Below, one piece after another: positions 7,541 through 16,473 of a DNA stretch of 64,000 nucleotides. Numbering within the stretch: the first letter of the stretch is position 1; every line of letters begins with the position of its first letter. The notes under the pieces were generated by a model, which saw nothing but the letters and a program-made list of their open reading frames with translations, was not told the origin of the DNA and ran no database searches. The stretch spans positions 66,154 through 130,153 of the forward strand of contig NZ_JAWLHG010000014.1 of assembly GCF_041690465.1 (NCBI RefSeq), read 5' to 3'. Origin of the DNA: Falsiroseomonas sp041690465 (GTDB taxonomy: Bacteria > Pseudomonadota > Alphaproteobacteria > Acetobacterales > Acetobacteraceae). A program made the position numbers and the translations under genes.

Positions 7541-8697
7541 CAGACGATCCCCGCCTTCACCGCGGCCCCGCGCAGGAAGCCGCCGAGCGCGCGGTGGAAC
7601 ACCGGCTCGTCCAGCAGGAAGGCGTCGTGCCCCTTGTCGGAGGCGATTTCCACGAAGGAGACATTGGCCGCCGCCGCATTCAGCGCGCGCACCAGCGCGC
7701 GGCTCTCGCTGGTCGGGAACAGCCAGTCGGAGCTGAAGGACGCCACGAGGAAGCGCGTCGGGATGCCCCGGAAGGCGGCCGCCACGTCGCCGCCATGCGC
7801 CGCCGCCAGGTCGAAGAAATCCATCGCGCGCGTGATCGTCAGGTAGCTGTTGGCGTCGAAGCGGCGGACGAAGGTGCTGCCCTGGTGGCGCAGGTAGCTC
7901 TCCACCTCGAACACGTCCTCCAGGAAGGTCAGCGCCGAGGCGCCGCGCAGCCGCCGGCCGAACTTCCGACCCAGCGCGGCTTCGGAGAGATAGGTGATGT
8001 GCGCCACCATCCGCGCGACCGAGAGGCCCTTGGCCGGTATCCGCCCATCCTCCCAGTAGCGGCCGCCATTCCAGTCCGGGTCGCCATGGATGGCGGCGCG
8101 GCCGACCTCGTGGAAGGCGATGTTCTGCGCGCTGTGGTAGGTGGCCGTCGCGATCGGCGCCGCGGCGACCACCATCTCCGGATAGGTCGCCGCCCATTCC
8201 AGCACCTGCATCCCGCCCATGCTGCCGCCGACCACCGCCAGCAGCCGCGCGATGCCGAGGTGATCCACCAGGCGCTTCTGCGCGCGCACCATGTCGCGGA
8301 TGGTCACCTGCGGGAAATCGGTGCCCCAGGGCCGGCCGAGACCGCGGCCCTCCGCATCGCTCATCTCCTCCGGCGGCCCGGAGGAGCCCATGCAGCCGCC
8401 GAGCACATTGGCGCAGATCACGAAATAGCGCCCGGTGTCGATCGGCAGGCCCGGGCCGACCACCGCCTCCCACCAGCCGGGCTTGCCGGTGAGGGGGTGC
8501 GGCTCCGCCACGTACTGGTCGCCGGTCAGCGCGTGGCAGACCAGCACGGCATTGCTCTTCGCTGCGTTGAGCGTGCCATAGGTGCGATAGGCCACCGCCA
8601 GCGGCGCCACCACCGCCCCGCAATCCAGCGCAAGCCCGTCCTCGAACAGGAGGCGCTGGTGCTGGAGTGGCTGGAAGGGGGCGAGGGCCTCGGTCAT
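7540..8697 (-). CDS. metX: Homoserine O-acetyltransferase
   Basis: MetX transfers an acyl group (usually acetyl) from CoA to homoserine, the committed step to methionine. The 385-residue protein has the alpha/beta-hydrolase layout: nucleophile elbow GGSMGGMQ with Ser159, oxyanion region NVLGGCMGSSGP, an Asp in FSSDWLFPT and the catalytic His in DKGHDAFLLD. Typical family length is 370-400. I chose ATG 8697 because an upstream extension to 8841 is GC-rich shadow sequence without family similarity. The 164-base leader (8698-8861), shared with the divergent chorismate mutase gene, shows no SAM-II riboswitch pattern. Confidence 0.94.
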   Translation of the reverse strand: MTEALAPFQPLQHQRLLFEDGLALDCGAVVAPLAVAYRTYGTLNAAKSNAVLVCHALTGDQYVAEPHPLTGKPGWWEAVVGPGLPIDTGRYFVICANVLGGCMGSSGPPEEMSDAEGRGLGRPWGTDFPQVTIRDMVRAQKRLVDHLGIARLLAVVGGSMGGMQVLEWAATYPEMVVAAAPIATATYHSAQNIAFHEVGRAAIHGDPDWNGGRYWEDGRIPAKGLSVARMVAHITYLSEAALGRKFGRRLRGASALTFLEDVFEVESYLRHQGSTFVRRFDANSYLTITRAMDFFDLAAAHGGDVAAAFRGIPTRFLVASFSSDWLFPTSESRALVRALNAAAANVSFVEIASDKGHDAFLLDEPVFHRALGGFLRGAAVKAGIV

Positions 8698-8861
8698 GCC
8701 TGCTGCGCGGGGCGCGTATCGCCCCTGATGGGCGGGTTGGCGCGCAGCAATAGGGCCCCGGCGCCCGCCCGGCAACCGCCACCCACCGCCCGGCAAGGCA
8801 CCGCGCCCGCCTTGGCGCGCCGGGCGCACGGTTCTATGCATCGCGGGGGATCAGGAATCGC

Positions 8862-9644
8862 ATGCCCGACACTGCCAAACTCGCCGCCGCAGAGGCCGGG
8901 GACGCCGCCACGCCTGGCGCCGACCTGGTGGCGTTGCGCACCGAGATCGACCGGCTGGACGATGCCCTGCACGACCTGTTGATGCGCCGCGCCGAGGTGG
9001 TCGCCCGCCTCGCCGCCAGCCGCACCAAGGGCAACGGCCCCGCGCTCCGCCCGGGGCGGGAGGCGCTGATCCTGCGCCGCCTGCTCGCCCGCCACGCCGG
9101 CCCGCTGCCGCGCGCCGCGCTGGTGCGGCTGTGGCGCGAACTGCTGGCCGCCACCACGGCGATGCAGAGCCCGCTGACCGTCGCCGCCTGCCTGCCGGAA
9201 GCCGGGATGGAGGTGCTGCGCAGCCATCTCGGCCTGGCGGCACCGGTGAAGCGCCTGGGCAGGGAGGCCGCGGCGCTGGCGGAGAGCGAGGCCGGCCGCG
9301 CCGCGCTGGTCGCCCTGCCTGCCAGCGGCCGATGGTGGCGCACGCATTACCCCTCGCGCCTGTTCGCCACCGCACGCCTGCCCTTCTTCGGCACTGCCGA
9401 CTGCACCGTCTTCCTGCTCTCCCCAGCCCCGCCCGATGCCTCCGGCGACGACCGCACCCTGGTCCGCGTGCCGGTGCGCGGCGAGGCCGGCTTGGCCGCC
9501 GCCGGCCTGCCCCCCGCCGTGCTGACGCGCGAGGACGATCTCGCGCTGGTCGAACTGCCTGGGATGATCGCCCTGGGCGATCCCCGCCTCGCTTCGCTCG
9601 GCGCCACCGTGCTCGGCGCCTACGCCACCCCCGTCGCCGCCTGA
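8862..9644 (+). CDS. Chorismate mutase (AroQ type) with a C-terminal extension
   Basis: Residues 21-95 form the AroQ helical mutase (LRTEIDRLDDALHDLLMRR, then Arg/Lys and VARLAASR, later ALVRLWREL), converting chorismate to prephenate for Phe/Tyr synthesis. The remaining 165 residues do not match a prephenate dehydratase: the usual YLGPEGT start is replaced by a degenerate LTVAACLPEAG, and the rest (LPFFGTADCTVFLL, EDDLALVELPG) looks like a decayed or diverged regulatory domain. The gene heads an operon with an aminotransferase and prephenate dehydrogenase, consistent with aromatic amino acid synthesis. Confidence 0.85.
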   Translation: MPDTAKLAAAEAGDAATPGADLVALRTEIDRLDDALHDLLMRRAEVVARLAASRTKGNGPALRPGREALILRRLLARHAGPLPRAALVRLWRELLAATTAMQSPLTVAACLPEAGMEVLRSHLGLAAPVKRLGREAAALAESEAGRAALVALPASGRWWRTHYPSRLFATARLPFFGTADCTVFLLSPAPPDASGDDRTLVRVPVRGEAGLAAAGLPPAVLTREDDLALVELPGMIALGDPRLASLGATVLGAYATPVAA

Positions 9645-9678
9645 CGCCCCACACCTGCCCTCAGGGTTGAACGCCGCC

Positions 9679-10764
9679 ATGACCGTGATGCCGCGCCCCT
9701 CCATCCTCTCGGTCGAGCCCTATGTCGGCGGCGAATCGAAGGTCCCGGGGGTGAACCGGGTGATCAAGCTCTCCTCCAACGAGGGCGCCTTCGGCCCGCC
9801 GCCCTCCGCCATTGCCGCCATCGCCGAGGCGGCGAAGGAGGCACACCGCTACCCCGATGGCGGTGCGACCGCGCTGCGCGAGGCGATCGGCGCGCGCCAC
9901 GGCCTCGACCCCGCGCGGATCGTCTGCGGCAATGGCTCGGACGAACTGCTGACCATGCTGATCCTCGCCTATGGCGGGGAGGGGACCGAGCTGATCATGT
10001 CCGCCCATGGCTTCATGATGTACGACTTGGCCGGCCGCTGGGCCGGCTGCCGCGTCATCAAGGTGCCGGAGAAGAACCTGACGGCCGATGTGGACGGCAT
10101 GCTCGCCGCGGTCGGGCCGCGCACGCGGCTGATGTTCCTCGCCAACCCCAACAACCCCACCGGCAGCATCCTGCCGCAGGCCGAGGTGGACCGCCTGCGC
10201 CGCGAGCTGCGCGAGGACGTGCTGCTGGTTCTGGACAGCGCCTATGCCGAATACGTCTCGCGCCCGGACTACGATCCCGGCGTGAAGCTGGTGGACGCCA
10301 CCTCCAACACCGTGATGTGCCGCACCTTCTCCAAGATCTACGGGCTGGGCGGCATGCGCGTGGGGTGGTGCTACGCGCCGCCGGCGATCGTGGACGTGCT
10401 GGGGTGCGTGCGCGGACCGTTCAACGTCAACGCCGCCGCCATGTCGGCGGCCATCGCCGCGCTGGCCGAGCCCGGCTGGGTGGAGAAGTCGGTCGCGCAC
10501 AACGCCGAATGGCGCGCGAAGGTGACGCAGGCGCTGACTTCCGCAGGCCTCAAGGTCTGGCCGAGCGAGGGCAATTTCGTGCTGGTGGATTTCGGCGACG
10601 CCGCGCGCGCGAAGACGGCCGACGCGCATCTGCGCGGCCGCGGACTGATCGTGCGCGCCATGGGCGGCTACGGCCTGCCCGCCTGCCTGCGCATCACCAT
10701 CGGCACCGCCGAGGAGAACGGCATGGTCATCGAGGCGCTGACGGAATTCGCCCGTGGTCGGTGA
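9679..10764 (+). CDS. hisC: Histidinol-phosphate/aromatic aminotransferase (class II, PLP)
   Basis: A 361-residue PLP aminotransferase of the HisC family. ANPNNPTG (about 155-162), the aspartate in LVLDSAYAEY (about 186), and the Schiff-base Lys219 in TFSKIYGLGGMRVGW are visible, with the final Arg in CLRITIGT. Located between chorismate mutase and prephenate dehydrogenase, it is likely to transaminate phenylpyruvate/hydroxyphenylpyruvate (or arogenate route) in addition to, or instead of, imidazole-acetol phosphate. ATG 9679 was preferred over TTG 9667. Its 3' end overlaps tyrA by 11 bases. Confidence 0.9.
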   Translation: MTVMPRPSILSVEPYVGGESKVPGVNRVIKLSSNEGAFGPPPSAIAAIAEAAKEAHRYPDGGATALREAIGARHGLDPARIVCGNGSDELLTMLILAYGGEGTELIMSAHGFMMYDLAGRWAGCRVIKVPEKNLTADVDGMLAAVGPRTRLMFLANPNNPTGSILPQAEVDRLRRELREDVLLVLDSAYAEYVSRPDYDPGVKLVDATSNTVMCRTFSKIYGLGGMRVGWCYAPPAIVDVLGCVRGPFNVNAAAMSAAIAALAEPGWVEKSVAHNAEWRAKVTQALTSAGLKVWPSEGNFVLVDFGDAARAKTADAHLRGRGLIVRAMGGYGLPACLRITIGTAEENGMVIEALTEFARGR

Positions 10765-11644
10765 GCCCCTCTTCGACCGGCTCTGCCTGCTCGGCATCGG
10801 CCTGATCGGCTCCTCCATCGCGCGCGTCGCGAAGCAGCGCGGCGACCTTGCGCGCACGATCGTCGCGCATGCGCGCAGCGCCGCCACGCTGGATCGCGTG
10901 CGGGAACTCGGCATCGCCGATGTGGTGGAGCCGGATGCGGCCAAGGCGGTCGAGGGCGCCGACTGCGTGATCTTCTGCGTGCCGGTCGGCGCCTATGCCG
11001 GGCTGATGAAGGTGGTGGCGCCGCACCTGGCGCCGGGCTGCATCGTCAGCGATGTCGGCTCCACCAAGGGCAGCGTGGTGCGCGACCTGCTGCCGCTGAT
11101 GCCACCAGGCACGCATCTGGTGCCCGCGCACCCGATGGCCGGCACCGAGCATTCCGGCCCCGATGCCGGCTTCGCCGAGCTGTTCGACGGCCGCTACACC
11201 ATGATCACGCCGATCCCCGGCGGCGACCCGGCGGCGGTGGAGAAGATCGCCGAGTTCTGGCGCCGCTGCGGCAGCATGGTGGAGACCATGGACCCGGTGA
11301 CGCACGACAAGGTCGTCGCCATCGTCAGCCACCTGCCGCATCTGATCGCCTTCACCATCTGCTCCACCGCCGACGACCTGGCGGAGGAGACGAAGGAGGC
11401 GGTGCTGAAATTCGCCGCCGGCGGCTTCCGCGACTTCACCCGCATCGCCGCGAGCGATCCGACCATGTGGCGCGACGTCTTCCTCAACAACCGCGAGGCG
11501 CTGCTGGAGATGCTCGGCCGCTTCGTGGAGGACGCGCATGCGCTGGGCCGTGCGGTGCGCTGGGGCCAGGCCGAATACATCGAGGACCGCATCCAGCGGG
11601 GGCGGAAGATCAGGCGTGGGTTGATCGAGCGGCACCAGGCCTGA
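10754..11644 (+). CDS. tyrA: Prephenate/arogenate dehydrogenase
   Basis: A 296-residue TyrA enzyme oxidising prephenate (or arogenate) with NAD(P)+ towards tyrosine. The nucleotide-binding GIGLIGS is at 14-20; the substrate/catalytic segment HLVPAHPMAGTEHSG is at 121-135 with the conserved His126; VSHLPHL and the GFRDFTRIA segment are typical. It starts with GTG 10754, overlapping the hisC 3' end by 11 bases, so the three aromatic genes form one operon. Confidence 0.92.
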   Translation: MVGEPLFDRLCLLGIGLIGSSIARVAKQRGDLARTIVAHARSAATLDRVRELGIADVVEPDAAKAVEGADCVIFCVPVGAYAGLMKVVAPHLAPGCIVSDVGSTKGSVVRDLLPLMPPGTHLVPAHPMAGTEHSGPDAGFAELFDGRYTMITPIPGGDPAAVEKIAEFWRRCGSMVETMDPVTHDKVVAIVSHLPHLIAFTICSTADDLAEETKEAVLKFAAGGFRDFTRIAASDPTMWRDVFLNNREALLEMLGRFVEDAHALGRAVRWGQAEYIEDRIQRGRKIRRGLIERHQA

Positions 11645-11716
11645 CGCCCGCGGTTTTCGCTTGCCCCGGCCCCGTCACGCGGCGCCAACTTCGCCGGTGG
11701 TCGCAGGAGACGGCGC

Positions 11717-12538
11717 ATGGTCGAGGCGGGCAATGCCGGCGCGGCCGATACCGCGCGCCTCTGGGCAGCCGGTGAGGCTTATGAGCCCTATGTCGGCCGC
11801 TGGAGCCGGATGATGGCGCCCAGCTTCCTGGCCGGTCTCGGCGTGGCCGCGGGCGGCCGCTGGCTCGATGTCGGCTGCGGCACCGGCGCGCTGACCGGCG
11901 CCATCCTCGCCGGCCACGGTCCCGCCGCTGTCACAGGCGTGGACCCGTCGGAGGCCTTCCTGACCTTTGCGCGGTCCCGCGTCATTGATCCGCGTGCCGA
12001 GTTCCGCCAGGGCGACGCCCGCGCCTTGCCGGTGGAGGATGGCGGCTTCGATGCCGTGGTCAGCGGCCTGGTGCTGAACTTCGTCCCCGACCCGGCGCAG
12101 GCTGCGCGCGAGATGCGCCGCGCCGCACGCCCCGGGGCGCGGGTCGCGGCCTATGTCTGGGACTATGCCGAGGGCATGCAGATGATGCGCCGCTTCTGGG
12201 ATGCGGCGGCCGCGCTCGATCCGGAGGGCGCCGGCGGCCGCGACGAGGCGCTGCGCTTCCCGCTCTGCCGGCCCGAGGCGCTGCGCGCCCTGTTTGCGGA
12301 GGCAGGCCTGGCGGAGGTGGAGGTGGCGGCGATCGACATGCCGACCGTCTTCCGCGACTTCGACGACTTCTGGCGCCCCTTCCTCGCCGGCGGCGCGCCG
12401 GCGCCGGCCTATTGCATGGCGCTCGACGAGGAGCGCCGGGCGGCCCTGCGGGAGCATCTGCGCGCCAGCCTGCCGACCGGGCCGGATGGTTCCATCGCCC
12501 TCTCGGCCCGCGCCTGGGCGGTGCGCGGCACGGCCTGA
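11717..12538 (+). CDS. Class I SAM-dependent methyltransferase
   Basis: A 273-residue methyltransferase of the UbiE/Methyltransf_11 type. Motif I WLDVGCGTGALTG starts at about 49, motif II VTGVDPSE at about 74, then QGDARALPVEDGGFD (motif III) and VSGLVLNFVPDP (motif IV). The YEPYVGRWSR N-terminus is typical for a group of small-molecule methyltransferases; the substrate is not readable. It stands 72 bases after tyrA and probably has its own translation signal (GGAG upstream of ATG 11717). Confidence 0.86.
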   Translation: MVEAGNAGAADTARLWAAGEAYEPYVGRWSRMMAPSFLAGLGVAAGGRWLDVGCGTGALTGAILAGHGPAAVTGVDPSEAFLTFARSRVIDPRAEFRQGDARALPVEDGGFDAVVSGLVLNFVPDPAQAAREMRRAARPGARVAAYVWDYAEGMQMMRRFWDAAAALDPEGAGGRDEALRFPLCRPEALRALFAEAGLAEVEVAAIDMPTVFRDFDDFWRPFLAGGAPAPAYCMALDEERRAALREHLRASLPTGPDGSIALSARAWAVRGTA

Positions 12539-12560
12539 AGCAGCGGGGGACGGCGCGGCC

Positions 12561-12893
12561 CTACTGGGACGCCAGCCGCGCCACGCACCACAGCGCCAGC
12601 GCGCCGCATCCTGCCGCACCGAGCGCCAGCGCACCGACTCCGGTCCAATAGGCCGCCGGGTTCCTCGCCCGCGTATCCACGCCGGTCCTGTGTGGCAGCT
12701 CGCCCGTCCGCAGCGCCTCCGCCACCTGCCAACCGGCCAGCGCCGCGAGCGGTGCTGCCAGCACCAGGCCGAACAGGACCTGCGCCCCCGGCGTCTCCGC
12801 CACCCAGGCCGTCACCGCCAGCAGCAGCGCCGCCAGCACGGCGACCAGCGCCGCCGTGCGCGCCAGTTGCCGCAGCGCCTCGCCGAGCGGCAT
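12561..12893 (-). CDS. Small membrane protein of unknown function
   Basis: A 110-residue protein with three predicted transmembrane helices (about 12-30, 37-56 and 85-106), separated by a polar loop (ELPHRTGVDTRARNPAAYW). No family recognised. It is immediately downstream of the amidase gene (four bases apart, same strand), so it may be co-transcribed. It is convergent with the methyltransferase. Confidence 0.6.
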   Translation of the reverse strand: MPLGEALRQLARTAALVAVLAALLLAVTAWVAETPGAQVLFGLVLAAPLAALAGWQVAEALRTGELPHRTGVDTRARNPAAYWTGVGALALGAAGCGALALWCVARLASQ

Positions 12894-12897
12894 GCGC

Positions 12898-14298
12898 TCA
12901 GGCGGTGGCGGGGTCGATCGGCGTCGCCGGCACGCCCGCCGCCTCGATCACGGCGCCGGCTTCAAGCAGCAGGTCCTCGCGATACCGCCCCGCGAGCAAC
13001 TGCACCCCGACCGGCACGCGGCCGACCAGGCCCGTCGTCACCACCAGCCCCGGCAGCCCCATCAGCGGCAGGCCGACCTGGGTCAGCTGCGCATCGATGA
13101 TGCGGCTGAAGCTCTCCGGGCTCTCGACGTCGCTCTGGTCGCGGAAAGGCAGCTCCGCCGAGACCGGCGAGATCGCCACCGGATAGCGCTCGAAGAACAG
13201 CATCCATTCGCGCAGGAAGGTCGCACGCTTCTGCAGCCCGTCCATGAAGCCGAACAGGTCCGGCTCCGGGCAAAGCGCCTCCATCTGCGCATAGACGAAA
13301 TTCGCGTCCGGATCGTCCTCCTGCGCGAAGGCCTTGTTGAGCCCGCGCCGGCTTTCGGCGAGCCACAGCATCGCCTGGATCTTCGCTGGCCCGCGCAGCG
13401 GCGGCAGCGGCACTTCCTCCACCGTCCAGCCAGCTGCTTCCAGCCGCTTCGCCGCGTCGCGCAGCGCCGCTTCCACCGCCGGCGCGGTAGGCATGCCTTC
13501 CGGCTTCACGCAGAGTGCCGCGCGCTTCGGCGCGGGCGGCCCCTGCATCGGCGCATCCACCCACCAGGGCTCGCGCACGTCGCGTGCGCACATCGCCTCG
13601 AAGGATAGCTTCACGTCGCCGATGGTGCGCGCGATCGGCCCGCTGACGGCCATCAGCTGCCCGCCGATGTGTCGGTCTGCGAAGGAAAGGTTGATCGCCG
13701 GGATGCGCCCCAGCGTCGGCCGCAGCCCGTGCACGCCGCAGGCGTAAGCCGGATAGCGGATGGAGCCGCCGATATCCGTGCCATGCCCCATCGCGCCGAT
13801 CCCCGCCGCCGTCGCTGCCGCGGCGCCCCCGGAGGAGCCGCCCGGCGTGATGCGCGGATCCCACGGGTTCTTCGTATGCCCATGCAGCCCGTTGCGGCAG
13901 AACCAGCGCAGCGAGAAGGCCGGCGTGTTGGTCCGCCCGAGGATCACCGCGCCGGCCCTGCGCAGATTGGCGACGACAGGATTGTCCGCCGTCGCGACAT
14001 GATCCTTCTGGATGCGCAGCCCGTTGGTCGTGGCCCAGCCCTTCTGGTCCACGTTGACCTTGATGGTGATCGGCACGCCGGCCATCGGCCCGGCATCCTC
14101 GCCGCGCGCGATGGCGGCATCCACGCGCGCGGCCTCGGCCAGCGTCTCCTCAGGCCGATGGTCCACCACTGCGTTGATCGCCGGGTTCGCCGCGTCAAGC
14201 CGCGCCAGCGCGTCCTTCGCCACCTCCGTCGCGCTGGTCCGCTTCTCGCGGATCAGGGCGGCGATCTCGGTTGCGGGAAGGCGCCAGAACTCGGTCAT
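12898..14298 (-). CDS. Amidase (amidase-signature family)
   Basis: A 466-residue amidase-signature hydrolase cleaving a carboxamide. The Ser-cisSer-Lys triad is visible: Lys80 in PITIKVN, Ser155 in PGGSSGG and Ser179 in GTDIGGSIRYPA. The fold is otherwise full length. The specific substrate is unknown; proximity to the acyl-CoA cluster could mean that an amide feeds a carboxylic acid into it. ATG 14298 gives the usual N-terminus; a GTG at 14313 is an alternative adding five residues. GatB/GatC are not nearby, which argues against GatA. Confidence 0.88.
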   Translation of the reverse strand: MTEFWRLPATEIAALIREKRTSATEVAKDALARLDAANPAINAVVDHRPEETLAEAARVDAAIARGEDAGPMAGVPITIKVNVDQKGWATTNGLRIQKDHVATADNPVVANLRRAGAVILGRTNTPAFSLRWFCRNGLHGHTKNPWDPRITPGGSSGGAAAATAAGIGAMGHGTDIGGSIRYPAYACGVHGLRPTLGRIPAINLSFADRHIGGQLMAVSGPIARTIGDVKLSFEAMCARDVREPWWVDAPMQGPPAPKRAALCVKPEGMPTAPAVEAALRDAAKRLEAAGWTVEEVPLPPLRGPAKIQAMLWLAESRRGLNKAFAQEDDPDANFVYAQMEALCPEPDLFGFMDGLQKRATFLREWMLFFERYPVAISPVSAELPFRDQSDVESPESFSRIIDAQLTQVGLPLMGLPGLVVTTGLVGRVPVGVQLLAGRYREDLLLEAGAVIEAAGVPATPIDPATA

Positions 14299-14352
14299 CG
14301 CGTCACGCTCCACTCTGCACGGGACGGATGCTCCGCCGCATGCGCCGGCGCG

Positions 14353-15111
14353 TCAACGCTGGCCGAACTGGGGCTCCCGCTTCGCCAGGAAGGCTGCCTT
14401 GCCCTCGGTGTGGTCGGTGCTGACGAAGCAGGCCGCCTGGAACTGCCGCTCATCCTCCAGCGCGCGCTCCAGCCCTTCGGCCAGGATGCGCTTGGTCAGC
14501 GCGATCGGCAGCGAGGCCTGCGCGGCGAGGAAGCGGCCCATCTCCGCCGCCACCTCCAGCGCGCTGCCCTTCGGCACCACGCGGTCCACCAGCCCCATCT
14601 CCTCGGCGTGCCGCGCATTGATCTGCGTGCCGTAGAGCAGGATCTGCCGCGCCCGCCCAACGCCCACCCGCGCCGGCAGGGTGAAGGGCAGGCCGAGATC
14701 GGCCATCAGCCCGACCTTGCCGAAGCCGGCCATGAACCGCGCATCCTCGGCCGCCACGATGGTGTCGCAGGCGCAAGCCAGCGAGAGGCCCGCGCCGACG
14801 CACCACCCCTCCACCGCGGCCACGATCGGCAGGCGCCCGGCCACCATCAGCCGGATGATGCGGTGCGTCCGCCGCATCCGCTCCAGCCCCGCTTCCAGCT
14901 CCGTCACGTTCATGCCGGAGATGTCGCCGCCGGAGCAGAAGGTGCCGCCCGCGCCGGTCAGCACGATGGCGCGCACCGCCTCGTCGCCGCTGGCGGCATC
15001 GAGGATGTCGTGCAGCTGCTCCCGCAGGCCGAGCGCGAGCGCGTTGCGCCGTTCCGGATAGTCGAGCGTCAGCGTCAGCACGCCGCCGTCGCGCGCCTCA
15101 TGGATGCGCAT
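14353..15111 (-). CDS. Enoyl-CoA hydratase/isomerase family protein (crotonase fold)
   Basis: A 252-residue crotonase-fold protein acting on acyl-CoA. The oxyanion-hole segments are present: AGGTFCSGGDISG (about 54-66) and AAVEGWCVGAGLSLACACD (about 98-116). The two glutamates of classical hydratases seem absent: Ser110 stands where the first is expected, and the second region reads FGKVGLMADLG. It may therefore be an isomerase, a hydrolase or another crotonase rather than a hydratase. It lies one base after the CoA-transferase B subunit, so it is part of the same operon. Confidence 0.85.
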   Translation of the reverse strand: MRIHEARDGGVLTLTLDYPERRNALALGLREQLHDILDAASGDEAVRAIVLTGAGGTFCSGGDISGMNVTELEAGLERMRRTHRIIRLMVAGRLPIVAAVEGWCVGAGLSLACACDTIVAAEDARFMAGFGKVGLMADLGLPFTLPARVGVGRARQILLYGTQINARHAEEMGLVDRVVPKGSALEVAAEMGRFLAAQASLPIALTKRILAEGLERALEDERQFQAACFVSTDHTEGKAAFLAKREPQFGQR

Positions 15112-15112
15112 G

Positions 15113-15751
15113 TCAGGAATCCGTGTGCAGCGTGGCGCTGGTCTTCGCCTGCAGCTCCGCCAGCGACATGCCGGGCACGATCTCCTTCACCACGAAGCCG
15201 CGCCCCGGCACCACATCCACCACGGCCAGGTTCGTGTACACCCGCTGCACGGCACCCTTCGCCGTCAGCGGATAGCCGCAGCTCTCCACCAGCTTCGGCC
15301 GCCCATCCTTGGTGGTGTGCTCCATCACCACCCAGAGCCGCTTGGCCCCCGCCGCCAAATCCATCGCGCCGCCGACGGCCGGCGCCGTGTCGTTCTCGCT
15401 GGTCGCCCAGTTCGCGATGTCGCCGTTCTCCGCCACCTCGAAGGCGCCGAGCACGCAGAGGTCGATATGCCCGCCGCGGATCATCCCGAAGCTGTCGGCG
15501 TGGTGGAAGAAGCTGCCGCCCTTGCGCAGCGTGACCGGCTGCTTGCCCGCATTCACCAGCCAGGCATTGACCTTGTCCGGCGCCGGCGCGGGGCCCATGC
15601 CGAGAATGCCGTTCTCGGAATGCAGGATCACCTCGCGCTCCTCCGGCACATGGTCGGCGACCATGGTGGGGATGCCGATGCCGAGATTGACGAACCAGCC
15701 TTCGGGGATGTCCTGCGCGACGCGCGCGGCCATCTGCTGACGGTTCCACAT
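15113..15751 (-). CDS. 3-oxoacid CoA-transferase, subunit B
   Basis: A 212-residue CoA-transferase family I beta subunit; it moves CoA between succinyl-CoA and a 3-oxoacid (acetoacetate or 3-oxoadipate). The catalytic glutamate lies in HSENGILG (Glu46), preceded by the NLGIGIPTMVA loop. GGHIDLCVLGAFEV and GAMDLAAGAKRLWV are typical. The annotation as pcaJ or scoB cannot be separated from sequence alone, so no symbol is given. ATG 15751 matches the family N-terminus (MWNRQQMAAR). It follows subunit A with 14 bases between. Confidence 0.92.
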   Translation of the reverse strand: MWNRQQMAARVAQDIPEGWFVNLGIGIPTMVADHVPEEREVILHSENGILGMGPAPAPDKVNAWLVNAGKQPVTLRKGGSFFHHADSFGMIRGGHIDLCVLGAFEVAENGDIANWATSENDTAPAVGGAMDLAAGAKRLWVVMEHTTKDGRPKLVESCGYPLTAKGAVQRVYTNLAVVDVVPGRGFVVKEIVPGMSLAELQAKTSATLHTDS

Positions 15752-15765
15752 GCTCGCGTCTCCTC

Positions 15766-16446
15766 TCACACCCAAGGCGCGCCGCGCACCACCTGCACGA
15801 CGCGGTTGACGAAGATGCCGGGCGTATGGACGTGGTCCGGTGCGATATCGCCGAGCTCGCGCAGGTGATGCACCTGCGCGATGGTGAGGTCCGCCGCGCT
15901 CGCCATTACCGGGTTGAAGTTCCGCCCGCTCTCCCGATAGGTCAGATTGCCCCAGCGGTCGCCCTCCCAGGCTTCCACCAGCGCGACATCGCCCTTCAGC
16001 GCGTATTCCATGACGTGCTCGCGCCCGTTGAAGTCCCGCGTCTCCTTGCCCTGCGCGAGCTTCGTGCCGGCGCCGGTCGGCGTCCAGAAGGCGGCGATGC
16101 CGGCGCCGGCGGCGCGCATCCGCTCAGCCAGCGTGCCCTGCGGCACGATCTCCAGCTCCAGCCTGCCGGCGCGGTACAGCTCCTCGAACACGGTGGAGCC
16201 GGCCGAGCGCGGGAAGGAGCAGATGATCTTCCGGACACGCCCTTCCATCATCAGCTTCGCAAGCCCCACCTTGCCCGCGCCCGCATTGTTGGCGACGACG
16301 GTGAGGTCCTTGGCACCCTGTTCCAGCAGCCCCTCGATCAGCTCGTCCGGCTGCCCGACGGCGCCAAAGCCGCCCATCAGCACGGTCGAGCCGTCCTTCA
16401 CGCCCTGCAGGGCCTCGGCGAGGGACTGGACGATCTTGTTGATCAT
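15766..16446 (-). CDS. 3-oxoacid CoA-transferase, subunit A
   Basis: A 226-residue alpha subunit, partner of the gene downstream. GGFGAVGQPDELI (about 25-37), the CoA-binding region NNAGAG (about 53-58), and FWTPTGAGT with KETRDFNG are typical of PcaI/ScoA. Together with subunit B it forms a heteromeric transferase linking ketone body or 3-oxoadipate catabolism to the TCA cycle. The start ATG 16446 is the family N-terminus (MINKIVQSLAEAL). It is 27 bases after the MaoC gene on the same strand. Confidence 0.92.
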   Translation of the reverse strand: MINKIVQSLAEALQGVKDGSTVLMGGFGAVGQPDELIEGLLEQGAKDLTVVANNAGAGKVGLAKLMMEGRVRKIICSFPRSAGSTVFEELYRAGRLELEIVPQGTLAERMRAAGAGIAAFWTPTGAGTKLAQGKETRDFNGREHVMEYALKGDVALVEAWEGDRWGNLTYRESGRNFNPVMASAADLTIAQVHHLRELGDIAPDHVHTPGIFVNRVVQVVRGAPWV

Positions 16447-16473
16447 GCGGCGATGGTCCTCCGGCCGAGGGGT

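Noticed and set aside
8698..8861. Possible SAM riboswitch upstream of metX
   Set aside because: metX leaders in alphaproteobacteria often carry SAM-II, but the conserved core and pseudoknot pattern were not found in this very GC-rich leader.
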